DNA of 64,000 nucleotides, from NCBI GenBank assembly GCA_001792895.1, contig MARA01000003.1, positions 496,001 to 560,000 of the forward strand, read 5' to 3'. The position numbers and the translations under genes are program-made. This document shows positions 13,301-23,948 of this stretch, one piece after another. The stretch comes from Lentinus brumalis (taxonomy: Eukaryota > Basidiomycota > Agaricomycetes > Polyporales > Polyporaceae). How positions within the stretch are numbered: position 1 is the first letter of the stretch; the number at the start of each line of letters is the position of its first letter. The notes under the pieces are model-generated. The model saw only the letters and a list, made by a program, of their open reading frames with translations. It was not told the DNA's origin and ran no database searches.

Positions 13301-16141
13301 CTCAGCTGTATACTGCTTCTTGCGCTTGGAGTGGATCTCCTGAACGGCTTCCTTGCTCGCAAGGTCGCTAACGATGGAGATGTGACCGGCATCAATGACC
13401 AGATGCTTGCCCTTCGTTGAGGTGACGCTACAACCATATAGTCAGCAGAAGACTGATACGGAGCATTGTCGCTCTAGACGCACTCTTCTGGAACGATGAT
13501 GATGGGGGCATTCAGGTCCATCTGCACGTCGACGGTCTTGTGCGTCTGCAATGCATACTCTAGGCCTATCCTGGTCTCCTTCTGCAGACTCTCGAGTGTC
13601 TGACTGGCGACATCCTATGAAACAGTGAGGAGCCGTCAAACGAAGGACGAGCGCTCACATACCAGAAGCGCCTCGACCGACTCAAGCTGGCTAGCAGGCG
13701 GCTTGAAGAACTTGTACACCGCCTCGACGTAGCCTCGGTGGTACACAATCTCCATATACCTCATGCGGACCGTCAGAGCACTGTCAGCACGCCCACCAAG
13801 TGGGTTGCGCTCGAACTTCAGGAAAAAGAACGGGTCCGGCAGCCCCGGGTCGGTATGCTTATCCTCCACCGGCAGAGCCTTGATAATCTCGCTCTGGCTC
13901 CGCTTCTCCTGCACATGCACAATGAGGGGGTATGCAGAGTTCGCAGTCGTGCCGTCGCGGACGGCAAAGCCGCCCAGCGACAGAGACGTCTCGAAGTTAT
14001 CCTGACGCTGCAAGAGCGTCGCCTGGAAGATGTCGAAGACGACCGAAATGATCTCGGTGTCCTTCCCGTGCGGGTCTGTCTTGAGCGCAAACGACCCGCG
14101 GTTCAGTTGAGCCTTCACGCGAGCTTTCAGAGCATCACGAGGCGTATCCAGAGACTCCGCCAACGCGGCCTTCTCATCGTAGTCGAGCGCTTCATATAGC
14201 TGTCGCCGTTGCTCTTCCGTCATCTCTCCGGTGAATGCCGCTTCGTCCTGACTAGGAGATGCGTCGGTGCCATCTGACGATGCAGCAGGGGACGAGCCCC
14301 ATATCCAAGAGGACCATGAGGTCTGCTTCTGCGGCTGCTGCCTTCTGCGCTCTTCTTCGAGCTTCCGCCGTGTCGCCATGTCCTTGCGCAGTTGCGACCG
14401 CGCGATTGAGCGGTAGAATCGCAGATCCTCGTATGAAAGCTTCCTCTCCAGGGCCTCGAACATGCCAACCTCCTGCATCGGGGTTAATGTTTGTTGCTCT
14501 CAAAATAGGCTTGAAGCTTACTGCGGGGGACAGAGATCCAAGCTGCTTCCGCTTGAACAAGTCCACGTAGCGCTGACGATCGTCCCGTCTCTCCGCAAAG
14601 TACGCCCACGTCCATTTCCGCTTGCGTTCACGGACTTCGTCAAGAATAGCGGTCGTAGCGAACCGTAACAGTGCCTTTGGTCGGTTGCTCTGAAGCTCTT
14701 CGATTGGTGGACGGTATTTTTGGTACTGTGTGTGCATGAACACGCTTCCGTCGACATCAAGGGCATGATTAGAACGTACCTGGTGCTGGCGGGTGTAGAA
14801 GTGGTACATGTCAATGAGCGATATCGCGTCCCGGTACTGATGATCATCCAGGAGGACGCCGATCTCGTCGAAGGAGAGCTGAACATCGAATTGCGGCGTC
14901 TCCTTGTCCAGCTTGTGATTCATGGTGATCTGCATGACCGACCTCACCGTCAACTCGACGTGCGTCGCATATGGACAATTGTATGCACCTTGCCCTCGCC
15001 GGATACCGGCTTCAGTATGAACTGATGCGGAGCGATGCGGCTCCCCTTGGATATCTGAACGAAGTTCATTAGCAAGGCGTAAATGAATCTTCTGTGAATG
15101 AACATACAAGCGCTGTGAATTTCTCGACAAATTCTCGGTACGAGAGTCCGGCAAGGCTCTCGCAGTCTGTGTCGAAATAGACTGCTAGAGATTCTAAGCG
15201 AGCAAGCTGCGAAGAATGAGCCCAGTGAAGACATATCGAAGATGCGAACACGGCTGACCTTGTGAACAGACCCTGCCTTGCTATCGATGAAGGCGGGCTG
15301 CCATTGCTCGTTCACCGAGACGGCGGTGAAACCGGCCAAAGTCGCGCCGGCCGCAAATGGGTGCTGCAAAGCGATATGAGCATTACCGTCCCAATCCGGC
15401 CGGTACGTCGACTTACGCCGGGTACGCTGAGCTTGTCTTCATATCGGATGTGGATATTCCGAACGGTGACCTGCAAGTTGTTGACGATCTTGGTCACCAG
15501 AGACGCAATGAGCCCTTGTGACTGTTGGGTATCTGATGGTGCGCCTGAGCATCTTCACAATTGCATCCACGAGCAGCACTCTAACCTTGCGAGACGTCGG
15601 TCTGCGATCTGACATGAAGGAGCTCCGCGTTTTCGAGCCGCTCAAACTTGGCAGCCTGGGCTCGACGCTCCTCCTCTTCGGGGTCATAGGTAGATTCGGC
15701 TGAGGGGACGACAAGTAGATACACATCCTCGACCAAGACCTCTACGGGCTGGTTCCCCAGGTTCATCCAATGCAGTGAGAGGGAGAGCCTTCCGAGATGG
15801 CCTGCCTCGTTGTGAGACGTGTGCCACAAAGTCTCAAGGTGGAGACATACCATCAATTACGTCCACTGGCAGCCTGAACTTGTCCAGAGCGCCCTTCTTC
15901 AATCGCAGCTTGTGCAGTGTGACTTGACCTACGCGATCTCGTTGAAGACGCATTCACCGATCGCCAAGAGACTGCGTACCTTGGCCAATGCCATAGTTGA
16001 CCTGGTTCATGTCCAGGTTTTCGACATATGGGGCTAGAACACGGTTGAACAACTGCGAGGTGTCGGTAAATGGGCAGTAAGCGAGGGGAGACTACGCACG
16101 ATGTTCAACACCTCCTTGCCCGGGTCCGACCACCAGACCAT
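4342..16141 (-). CDS. VPS13: VPS13, bridge-type lipid transfer protein
   Basis: A very large multi-exon gene, estimated at 3,100-3,300 residues once introns are removed, which matches the family. Known members form a long hydrophobic channel that moves glycerolipids between organelles at contact sites. I place the start at the ATG at 16141: the first exon reads MVWWSDPGKEVLNI and the next exon FNRVLAPYVENLDMNQVNYG, which is the hallmark chorein N-terminus. It continues LRLKKGALDKFRLPVDVID and VEVLVEDVYLLVVPSAES. The conserved FEALERKLSYEDLRFYRSIA lies near 14400-14460. The VAB/SHR-BD beta-rich region is at about 7900-9500 (RIWNRTGYPLFIWSD, SPYIVLNKTGLPFSVRP). The C-terminal PH-like segment is in the last exon (LRLDWELPFTQVQGVTIED) and ends at the stop at 4342-4344. 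The 5' half has long exons, while the 3' half (4.3-9.7 kb) is cut by many short introns. I saw no obvious frame break. It is head-to-head with the small gene at 16735. Confidence 0.95.
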
Positions 16142-16734
16142 GGCGACGGTTTGGTATTACACGTCCGTGACCAGCAGCAGGTATATGAAGAGACTCAAAG
16201 CGGTCTGACAGGGTATGGCGATGAGGAGAGTTACAGGTCCAATTTCCAGTTCGCAGTCGACGTCATGCCCCGCTATGGCAGTGGCGAGCGCGACAAATAG
16301 ACGCCCGGAGTGAGTCCGGACCGTGAGGTTATCGCGAGTGATTGCCCAGAAGTGCCTCTTGCTGTGGACTCCAGCTGAGCTGCGAGGACACGGACCGAGC
16401 CCGTATGTCGTGCAGTCGTCCGACATGTCAGTTCGAGCACGGGGCGAGTGCCGTCCAGCTCGTGGCCTCGTGACGGCGCTGATGTGCCAGGGCTGTGGCT
16501 GTCGCGCTGCACGTATATTCTTGCAACCGAGAACATGACCCGGACCACCGATCACCTCCGTCCCCATTCCTAGCCCCGGCTTCCTCCGCGAACACTGCAA
16601 CGAGGAATCCATACTTTACACCACTCTACTCTAGCCCTGTACATGACCCCACCCCCACCCTCCCCCTCTGACCAGTTGTGACAATCCCCGTCCACCCCGC
16701 ATCCCCGCCTCCGCCCCCGCCGCCCCTTGTCACC
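16142..16734. promoter_or_regulatory. Divergent promoter region, VPS13 / small gene
   Basis: This 593-bp gap separates two divergent start codons. The right half, about 16640-16730, is strongly C-rich on the + strand (CCACCCCCACCCTCCCCCT, then CCGCCCCCGCCGCCCC), which resembles the pyrimidine-rich promoters of basidiomycetes. No clear TATA box is seen. A shared bidirectional role is an inference from geometry. Confidence 0.45.
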
Positions 16735-17499
16735 ATGATGTCTGTCATGCCAGCCGCCGTGCACATCCCCATGCACCTCGACACTGAGCGTGTACACAAG
16801 GACGTGGAATTCAGCGAAGTTCGTCGTCGATCTCACCTGCCGTCCGTATGAACGCTAACGGCGACCTTGTCCCCTAGCTGGGCAACTTGGATGAGGCGGT
16901 GGAACCTTTCACTCAGTGCGTACCCTGTTCACTTCCGTAGGCCATGCCCGCTGACGTCGTGACCGCTCAGACTGATCAAGAAAACTACACACTCTGTCCG
17001 GCTTCACTGCACGATCCCGACCGGCTGCTCTTCCTCCTCTACGTGTACGTGCCCCCATTGTCCAGTCACACGACCGCCGTACGCTGACCGCCAGCGCAGG
17101 TGTGGACCTCCACGACCTTCATGACCTTCGCACCCGCTCGCTGCTATTCGTGCACAAACTCGTGGAGTCGCTCCGTGCGGCCGGAGTGAGTATCCCCACG
17201 TTGCCTCCAGAGTTTTCCCCTTGCCGACCGCGGGATCCGCTGCTATAGGTTCCAGCTTCATACAAGCTCCAACCGGCCAACTGTCCGATGTGCCTCGTGT
17301 GTGCGCTTCCCTCCGGCCTAGATGCCTCCAAAGTGAGGGCTGCCGCGTTCGCTGCGGTGCAGAATGCGCAGATTGAGCTCAAGTATGTCCACTAACGTCA
17401 TCTGTTCTCTCGCGGAGCGCTGACGGGTCTTCCTCGTGGTACAGGGGGAAAGCCTTGCTCGCTGATCTGGAAGATGGTTACGCCCTCGTTCTTACATGA
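16735..17499 (+). CDS. Unrecognised small multi-exon protein with a CxxC motif
   Basis: I can assemble a continuous frame through six small exons. Exon 1 starts at the ATG at 16735 in a good context (CACCATGATG) and ends ...DVEFSE before an unusual GTTCGT donor. A 38-nt exon (LGNLDEAVEPFTQ) follows, then LIKKTTHSVRLHC..., then VDLHDLHDLRTRSLLFVHKL, then SYKLQPANCPMCLVCAL, and finally GKALLADLEDGYALVLT with its stop at 17497-17499. Donor and acceptor phases agree at every junction, which argues for a real gene. The predicted product is about 170 residues, without an evident signal peptide or membrane segment. The CPMCLVC motif could bind a metal. I do not recognise the family. It is head-to-head with VPS13. 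Exon 1 is the least certain part. Confidence 0.55.
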
Positions 17500-18338
17500 T
17501 TCCTTTCGCCTCCTCCATGTCGTCGCTATTCTCGTTGCATCATCTCTAATCCCCTCTACGCATCACACCTGTATCTAGTATTACATCGGTCATCCTGGAT
17601 TTCCCCTCGGTCAATGTCACGGACTCTGCTCGTCTCCTCCTTGGATATCATGTTATAGCTTGCCACCTCTATCACAAGACCTCCCTCACATGGCGCGTCC
17701 CGCGTCATGGTGCATCTTCTGACTGTTCTGTGGCTCATGCCGCAGCGAGCCGTAGCCTCCCAGTGCCTTGCTCTAACCTTTTTCTAGTGCCCTACGAGTT
17801 GTCTTGACAGCTCCATTTGGTTCCGTCCCTGTGCCAATCCGAGTTGGTGCATACCTAAGGCCAGTGGTTTCATTCCTCAGCACCTCATAGGAGTCCTTGT
17901 AGCAGGGCACTCATGGGACTCAGAGCGCGTCTGGTGTTCAGATCTTGCGGAAGTTCCAGACCTCTACGGCTGCTTACTCTGTCCAGTGCATCATTCACGT
18001 ATTATCGGTGACGAGAAACGTCGTCTGACCGGATTCTGGCGCCGTGCGCAATGCGCATGAGTCCTTCGGTTGGATCTACTGTACGTACTACGTGGCAGCA
18101 GTCGAGTACGAGAGCTGCCGTGGCTGCGTCGCGATGTGTGAGATGGACTCCTGGTGCAGCTGGAGTGCTATACTTAGCCATACGCTGTCGGGTACCGCGC
18201 ACGTCGGCCCAGAGCAGGAGCAGCCAATCGGGCGCGGGAGATACGGGGGTTGCCGAGGGGGTAAAAGCACGCGCTTCGGAGTCGAAAAAGTCGCTCGAGA
18301 GGACGGTCGCTGTTGTCCTCCGCCGCCCACGTCCGTCC
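17500..18338. other. Intergenic region upstream of the elongase
   Basis: I find no recognisable gene here. An open frame from 18051 runs in frame into the elongase start. Its translation is Arg/Ser-rich and unlike elongase N-termini, so I treat it as 5' leader. Confidence 0.5.
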
Positions 18339-19599
18339 ATGGCTCCTCTCGCCGATTTCCTCCTCGCCAGTCTCCCGCTCAAGTCGCTCGGTGTCCCCTA
18401 CGAGCTGACGCACTATGTCCCCGGCAAGACCCCGCTCTCGACGCCCCAGCAGGTCTTCCCGACCCTCGCCGCCTACCTCGTCATCATCTTTGGCATTCAG
18501 GCATGGATGAAGAACAAGCCACCATACAGGCTCCAGTTCCTCTTCCGCTTCCACAACGCGTTCCTCACCATTGGCAGTCTCCTCCTGGTGCTGCTCATCA
18601 TGGAGGAGGTCGTCCCGGCTGTCTACAAACACGGCGTGTTCTGGGGTCTGTGCAACGTGAACATGTGGTCTGAGGTGCGTGACGCGCCCTCTATCTCGCG
18701 TCTGGACGCGTCTTTACGTCTCCTGCAGCGGCTGGAATTCTACTACATGATCAACTATTACTTCAAGTACATCGAGCTCGTAGACACTATGTTCCTTGCT
18801 CTCAAGAAGAAGCCCCTCGGTACGCGACATGTCGAGATGTCCATATGGCATATGCTGACCGCTCTCTAGCATTCCTGCATGTTTTCCACCACTCCGCAAC
18901 CGCGCTCCTATGCTATACTCAACTTAACGGAAAGACTAGTGTTGTGAGTGACAGCTCATCGCGCGTTTAGCCGCTCGGGCAAGGCTCATGCCCGATTCGC
19001 AGCAATGGGTCCCTATCGCCATCAACCTCGCGGTCCATGTGATCATGTGTAAGTCGCCAGCCTGACGCATCTCTGGCGTACCTGCTCACGCTCCTGGGCA
19101 GACTATTACTACTATGCTACTGCCGGTGGTGCCAAGATCTGGGTACGCGCACATCCATTCCTTCGGCTACGCCAACTCGCGACTGACTTCGCGTGGCACA
19201 GTGGAAGAAATACCTTACGACCTTCCAGATCACCCAGTTCGTCATCGACCTGTTTGTCGTTTACTTCGCGAGTGCGTATACTCCTCTGTCAGATATGCGA
19301 GCGTCGCTGAGACGGCACTCCCACCAGCTTACTCCTACTACGCCGCCAACTACTTCCCGAACCTCCCACATCTGGGGTCGTGCGCTGGAACGGAGACCGC
19401 CGCGGTCTTCGGTTGCGTTCTGCTCACGAGCTACCTGGGCCTCTTCATCCAGTTTTACATCCAGACGTACAAGAAGCCGGCCGGCAGGAAAGCAGTCGCA
19501 AATGGCAAGGCGAACGGCGTCGCGAACGGGTGCGTCATGATGATGTTCGGGGTGCATTCTTGTCTGACACATACCATGTGCAGCCACAAAACCGAGTAA
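18339..19599 (+). CDS. ELO-family very-long-chain fatty acid elongase (3-ketoacyl-CoA synthase)
   Basis: This integral ER membrane enzyme condenses malonyl-CoA with an acyl-CoA in the first step of fatty-acid elongation, feeding sphingolipid synthesis. The start at 18339 gives MAPLADFLLASLPLKSLGVP, as expected for ELO proteins. The coding sequence is split over about eight exons. The diagnostic motifs are YYFKYIELVDTMFLALKKKP in exon 2 and the catalytic histidine box HVFHHS in exon 3 (about 18885-18900). These are followed by the His/Tyr region NLAVHVIMYYYYYA and a C-terminal region with hydrophobic segments (TTFQITQFVIDLFVVYFA; LGLFIQFYIQTYKK). The tail is Lys/Gly/Asn-rich and ends HKTE, with the stop at 19597-19599. 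The length, roughly 300 residues, is typical. The sequence alone does not say whether it corresponds to yeast ELO1, ELO2 or ELO3. Confidence 0.93.
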
Positions 19600-20492
19600 T
19601 CGCGCTCCGGCACGCGTGGTCGCAAGCTCAGCATTCCCTGCGTGGCGTTGCACGATGTTGATACCCTAAAGTTGCAACGTCACATAGTGGTCCTGGTGCG
19701 AGAGCTTTGTCGTCGTTTACCTGGTGTAAGGTAGAGCGTGTTATTTTGTAGCCTTGGGCGTGCTAGACGAAATCATGGATGACGCGGACTGCGACACGAT
19801 ATACGTATATCTGGCAATGGGAGTGTGTACCTTACGAATGGCGTGCGTTCTGGACTGGCACATCCGCGTGTTCTGGATAGGAAGATGTCGGATCCGGTTC
19901 CTGGCAAGCGGAGGCACGGAATGCGACAGCCGGGGCTCTGGGGCCCACGCGACCGTGTTTGAGCATCGCTGGCTGGTGGACGTTGTCGAGGCAGACGGCG
20001 AGGAGGGGATGCGCGGTGACAGAGAGTGTCAAGGAGGGCACATGCATCAAGCCATTAACCATGTTTGGGCTGGCAGTCACCGACGGGCGCCTGTGCGTCC
20101 ATAGCACGGGCCACCTGGGTATGTGCAGCAGTGTATGATTGTCATGTTGTGAGGTCCGCTCGAAGCTGCCGTCTTTCCGCCCCCGACCCTGTCTTATTGC
20201 GCGACGCCGACGCCCTTCCCCTTTGCCTCCCTTTATCTCGACCTGTGCATATATCCATCACCCACCCCAACGCACGCCCTCTATACCCCATATAATACGC
20301 CACACCGACGCGTCGTTCGCCCCCCTCAGCACTCACCAGCATCCCTGCACGCTCGTCGCACACTCCTCGACATCGGCGCACGCGTTGTCCCCGTCGCGCA
20401 AGCGAGACGTCTCTACCTCGGCTGCGCCCGTCCTAGCCTCAGGCTTGTAGCGCTCCCACTTCCCCCGACAATCTCGGCGACCCCCCGTGGCG
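19600..20492. other. Intergenic region, elongase / RasGAP gene
   Basis: About 890 bp without a recognisable gene. The right end is C-rich and contains a TATA-like TATAAT at 20291-20296, about 200 bp before the RasGAP start, which may be its core promoter. An open frame at 19754-20104 has no recognisable motif and is left uncalled. Confidence 0.45.
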
Positions 20493-23400
20493 ATGGACAG
20501 GGAATTCTACGTGTCTGTCGAGCTGTACGTCTCTGCAAAGGCTGCATCGGCACTGCGCAAGGTGTGTATGCGTCCCTGGATCTCGGCTAGGGCCCAGTGA
20601 TGTTCAGTACAGATCGTTCTCCCCCATTAGCCGCCCGCGAAGAAGAGCACAGACAAACGCGACGCCGCCTCGGGGAGCGGAGAGGCCTCGCAGAGGAAGG
20701 TGAAAGGTGCGTCGGCTTTGCCACAGTTCGCGGTGAGCGCGTCGGCTCATTCGCGGGTACGTGCTGCAGAGAAGGCGAGTTGGCTCGGTCTCTCGAAGAC
20801 GTCCACTGGCACTGGCCAGTGGCGGCCGGCCAGATGCAAGCTAGTCGAAGAGGAGGAGGGCTGCCTGCTGAACATCTATGTGGACGTGAGTGGTCCGCTC
20901 CTTCTGCGCCTCGGTGCGGCGGCTGTATGCGCTGACACGCTGCCAGGACACCATATTATATCGATCTATCTACATGTACCTGCTGAACCACACAGACATC
21001 CGGACGGTCCACCGCTCGCTGTTCGAGAGGAGAAACTGCCTGGGTGTATTCTCTGTTGCGTACGTGTCTGCGCGTCGCCATGGCTTCCATTCCGCCCCGT
21101 CCGCTCGCTCACATATTTGCATATTTGTCCCATGTCCATCAGCGGCCAGATGCGTGGCGCGGCGCCGACGACAGAGCCGCTCTATATCCAGTTCGAGGAC
21201 GAGGAGACCGCGAACACCTGGCTCGCCCTCCTGCGGTCTTACGCGATGCCCGAGGTGTACGGCCGCTGGCTGTCCCCCGAGGACGGCGGCCTCTACCGCA
21301 TGTGGCGGCAGGTCGACCTCACCTGCTTGCAGGGCCGCAACCTCGGCGTCACGCGTCCGTTGTCCGACGAGCCGCCCACTGCGGAGCAGGAGGCTAAGGC
21401 CGAAGCGGACGCCATTGACATGGACGTCTATTGCGAAATATACATCAACGGCATCCTGTGCGGCCGGACGACCGTCAAGAAGGGGATAGGTTCGCCGGAC
21501 TGGCACGAGCGGTTCGTGCTGCCCGACCTCCCGCCGTTCGAGACTTTGGAAATTGTCGTGTGGCGGGAGAAGAGGCTGACGAGGCCGTCCATCATCGGGA
21601 CCGTGGTGATTGTCCTCGTCAACTTCCGCCGCGGAGACGCCGTGGAGGGGTGGTTCCCCGTCCTGAACGGCGGGCAGGCTTCGAGCACACAGGCGGGCGA
21701 GATGAGGCTGAAGATCAGGGTGGATGAGTGGGTTGACATGCTGCATTGTGCTGCTCGCGGGGTTCACGTGGTTGACAATTCGACAGGGAGATCATCTTGC
21801 CGTATCATGTGTATTCCAGGATGCTGAAGGTACGAGTGATGCTGATCCGCATGCTATATGCGCTGACGCGTCCTTAGACCTTGCATTCCCGTAACCATCT
21901 GGACTGGATGCAGGACCTGGAAACCAGGCTGAAGATGAAGAACGTGAACCAGAACATCATGTCTATCGCAATAGCGAAGAACGTGCTACTGGAGAACATC
22001 ATGGAGCTTGCCGACCGGGAGGTGGACGGTACCCAGACCTGTGAGTTCTCTGTGTCGACTATGGACCAGTCTCTGACACGCGCTTATGAGCAGCGCACAA
22101 CACTCTGTTGTGAGTACGAATAACATCGGGTGAATTCACGATCAAACTCACGTCCTGATACAGCCGCGGTAACACTGTGTTCACGAAGACGGTGGAGCTC
22201 TACATGTCGTGGTACGGTATGGCGTTCCTCGAGGCCAGCGTAGGACCATCTATCAGGCGACTCTGCGCAGAGAAGGTGGCCATCGAAGTGGATCCCGTGC
22301 GCATCGGGAGGGGCGGAAGAGCCGTCGAGAAGAACGTGGACCTGCTGGTCACTTGGTGTCAAGAGTTCTGGGACCGCATATACGACGCCAGGAGACAATG
22401 TCCGCCGTACGTGTTTCGAACAGGCATGCATTACGCCACAGCCTTGTGCTCACCGCTTCTATGCAGGGAACTCCGCAGACTGTTTGAGCACATACGGCGA
22501 CTAGTCGAGACCCGCTACCGCGTCAGGGACGACCATAATCGGGAGCTTCCATGGCAGAGCGTATCAGCGTTCTGTTTCCTCCGTTTCATAGTCCCTGCGA
22601 TCCTGCATCCGCATCTCTTTGGTCTCTTGCCAGGTAATTGTCCATGTGTGGCTCTACGTCAACACCCTACTCACGATGCCGATGTCGTGTAGGTCTCCCA
22701 GATGTTGCTGTGCAGCGCAGTCTGACATTGATCGCGAAGGTCGTACAGAGTCTCGCGAACCTCAATCCGGTAAGTCCACAATGTCCTACTGTATATGCGT
22801 ACTCTCACGTCGCGTCTCTCCAGACTGTGCAGAAGGAGGAGTTCATGCGCGGCGTTAAAGACTTCCTGACAAATAGCCTGCAAGCTATGATCGACTACAT
22901 CTTCGTCGTCTCGACGCCGGAACCAGGGACTGGCGTTAAGGGTCCCTTGACACCATTGTCCTCCGACAAGCACGAACGACTGCGAATCATGAATGCGTTG
23001 CGACACCGGAGCGCCATCGCCCCAGTTCTCCACCGCGAGGCCATACCCTTACTTCCCCACCTACTCGATATCCCACGGCACCTCGCCGTCGTGACCTCCG
23101 TCGTGGTCCGCTACTCCCGCACGCAAAACTTCCAGTCGACGAAAGGGGCGACGCCCGAGGACAAGTACTTCGCTGACTTCTGCACGCGGTGTCTGGAGGT
23201 CGAAGAGCAGGCGCTCTTCCGCGTCAGCAAACTAGCCGCTAAGCCGCGGAGACAGCACTCGGAGCCCGTCATCAAGATGCCTGCGCCTCCACTCCCCAGC
23301 AGCCCCGTACCCCCGTCTCCGTCGTCGTCTTGGAAGCTCCCCACTCGAGAGCGCAAGATTTCTGCGTCTGCTGCGTCGCCTACAAGGCGACGCACACGCA

Positions 23401-23765
23401 AGTCGAGCCGTCCGTCCACAGCACCGTCCAGCGATGAACCGGTTTCGGACGGCTTCTCGAGGCGGTCTTTCGGCTCAAGCGTAGCAGAACCGCGCTCTCC
23501 AAACGGCCAAAATCACCCGCCACTACCGTCACCCCTGCCCACGCCCACAACGCCGTCAGGCGCGGACGGCTACGAGGCGCGTCCACGGAGCAAGCGGCCT
23601 ACTCTAGCCCACCATCCGCGATCAACCTCCACTGACTCCGCTCTGGTAAGGAAGCCCGCGGCAGAGCCTCTGCTGTCCCCAACGTCGGACAGCTCTGTGG
23701 ACGCGTCCGATGAGGCGGGGAAGCGGCGCAAGAACATCTTCCGTTCAATCTTGACGCGGCGATAG
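20493..23765 (+). CDS. RasGAP-domain protein with N-terminal PH-like and C2 domains
   Basis: A GTPase-activating protein that should switch off a Ras-type GTPase at the plasma membrane. The order PH-like/C2/RasGAP is reminiscent of yeast BUD2/CLA2 and animal SynGAP; which Ras is the target is not visible. Exon 1 begins MDREFYVSVELYVSAKAASA at 20493 and splices at an intron ending TTAG at 20630. A PH-like region (IYMYLLNHTDIRTVHRSLFE ... FEDEETANTWLALLRSYA) is followed by a C2 region (DVYCEIYINGILCGRTTVKK ... TLEIVVWREKRL) at about 21400-21740. The RasGAP core has the arginine finger NTLFRGN, assembled across 22094-22175, and the signature FCFLRFIVPAILHPHLFG at about 22570-22625. A Ser/Pro-rich, basic C-terminal tail runs to the stop at 23763-23765. 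The residues just before the arginine finger are encoded by a 16-nt microexon (see findings). Confidence 0.88.
22094..22109 (+). other. 16-nt microexon at the RasGAP arginine-finger loop
   Basis: Flanked by GTGAGT...GAGCAG (22041-22093, 53 nt) and GTGAGT...ATACAG (22110-22163, 54 nt). It encodes the end of Q-T-S, then H-N-T-L-F. The finger arginine itself is the first full codon of the next exon. Its length is not a multiple of three. Confidence 0.8.
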
Positions 23766-23948
23766 TCGCTGTACGATCTCTGTACTGTGGTACTGTGCAC
23801 TCTTTTGCTTTGCTGTCCGCGCTGCTAGCTTTTGTTGCGAGTCTATTGTATGCATTAGTCGTCGATATTTTGTACCTCATATCATATTACATCCGGTAGA
23901 TCAGTCCATGGCCACTACAGAACAGCACTAACAAGGGAACACAGTCGA
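23766..23948. other. Convergent 3' region, RasGAP / AP-2 alpha
   Basis: Only 183 bp separate the two stop codons. The sequence is AT-richer than its surroundings, and the 3' UTRs of the two genes probably meet or overlap. Confidence 0.5.

Noticed and set aside
18051..18338. 96-codon in-frame extension of the elongase at its N-terminus
   Set aside because: The extension is Arg/Ser-rich and unlike ELO proteins, whereas the ATG at 18339 gives a normal N-terminus. It is probably 5' leader.
19754..20104. 116-codon open frame between the elongase and RasGAP genes
   Set aside because: No recognisable motif and no matching splice structure. An antisense frame of similar length overlaps it.
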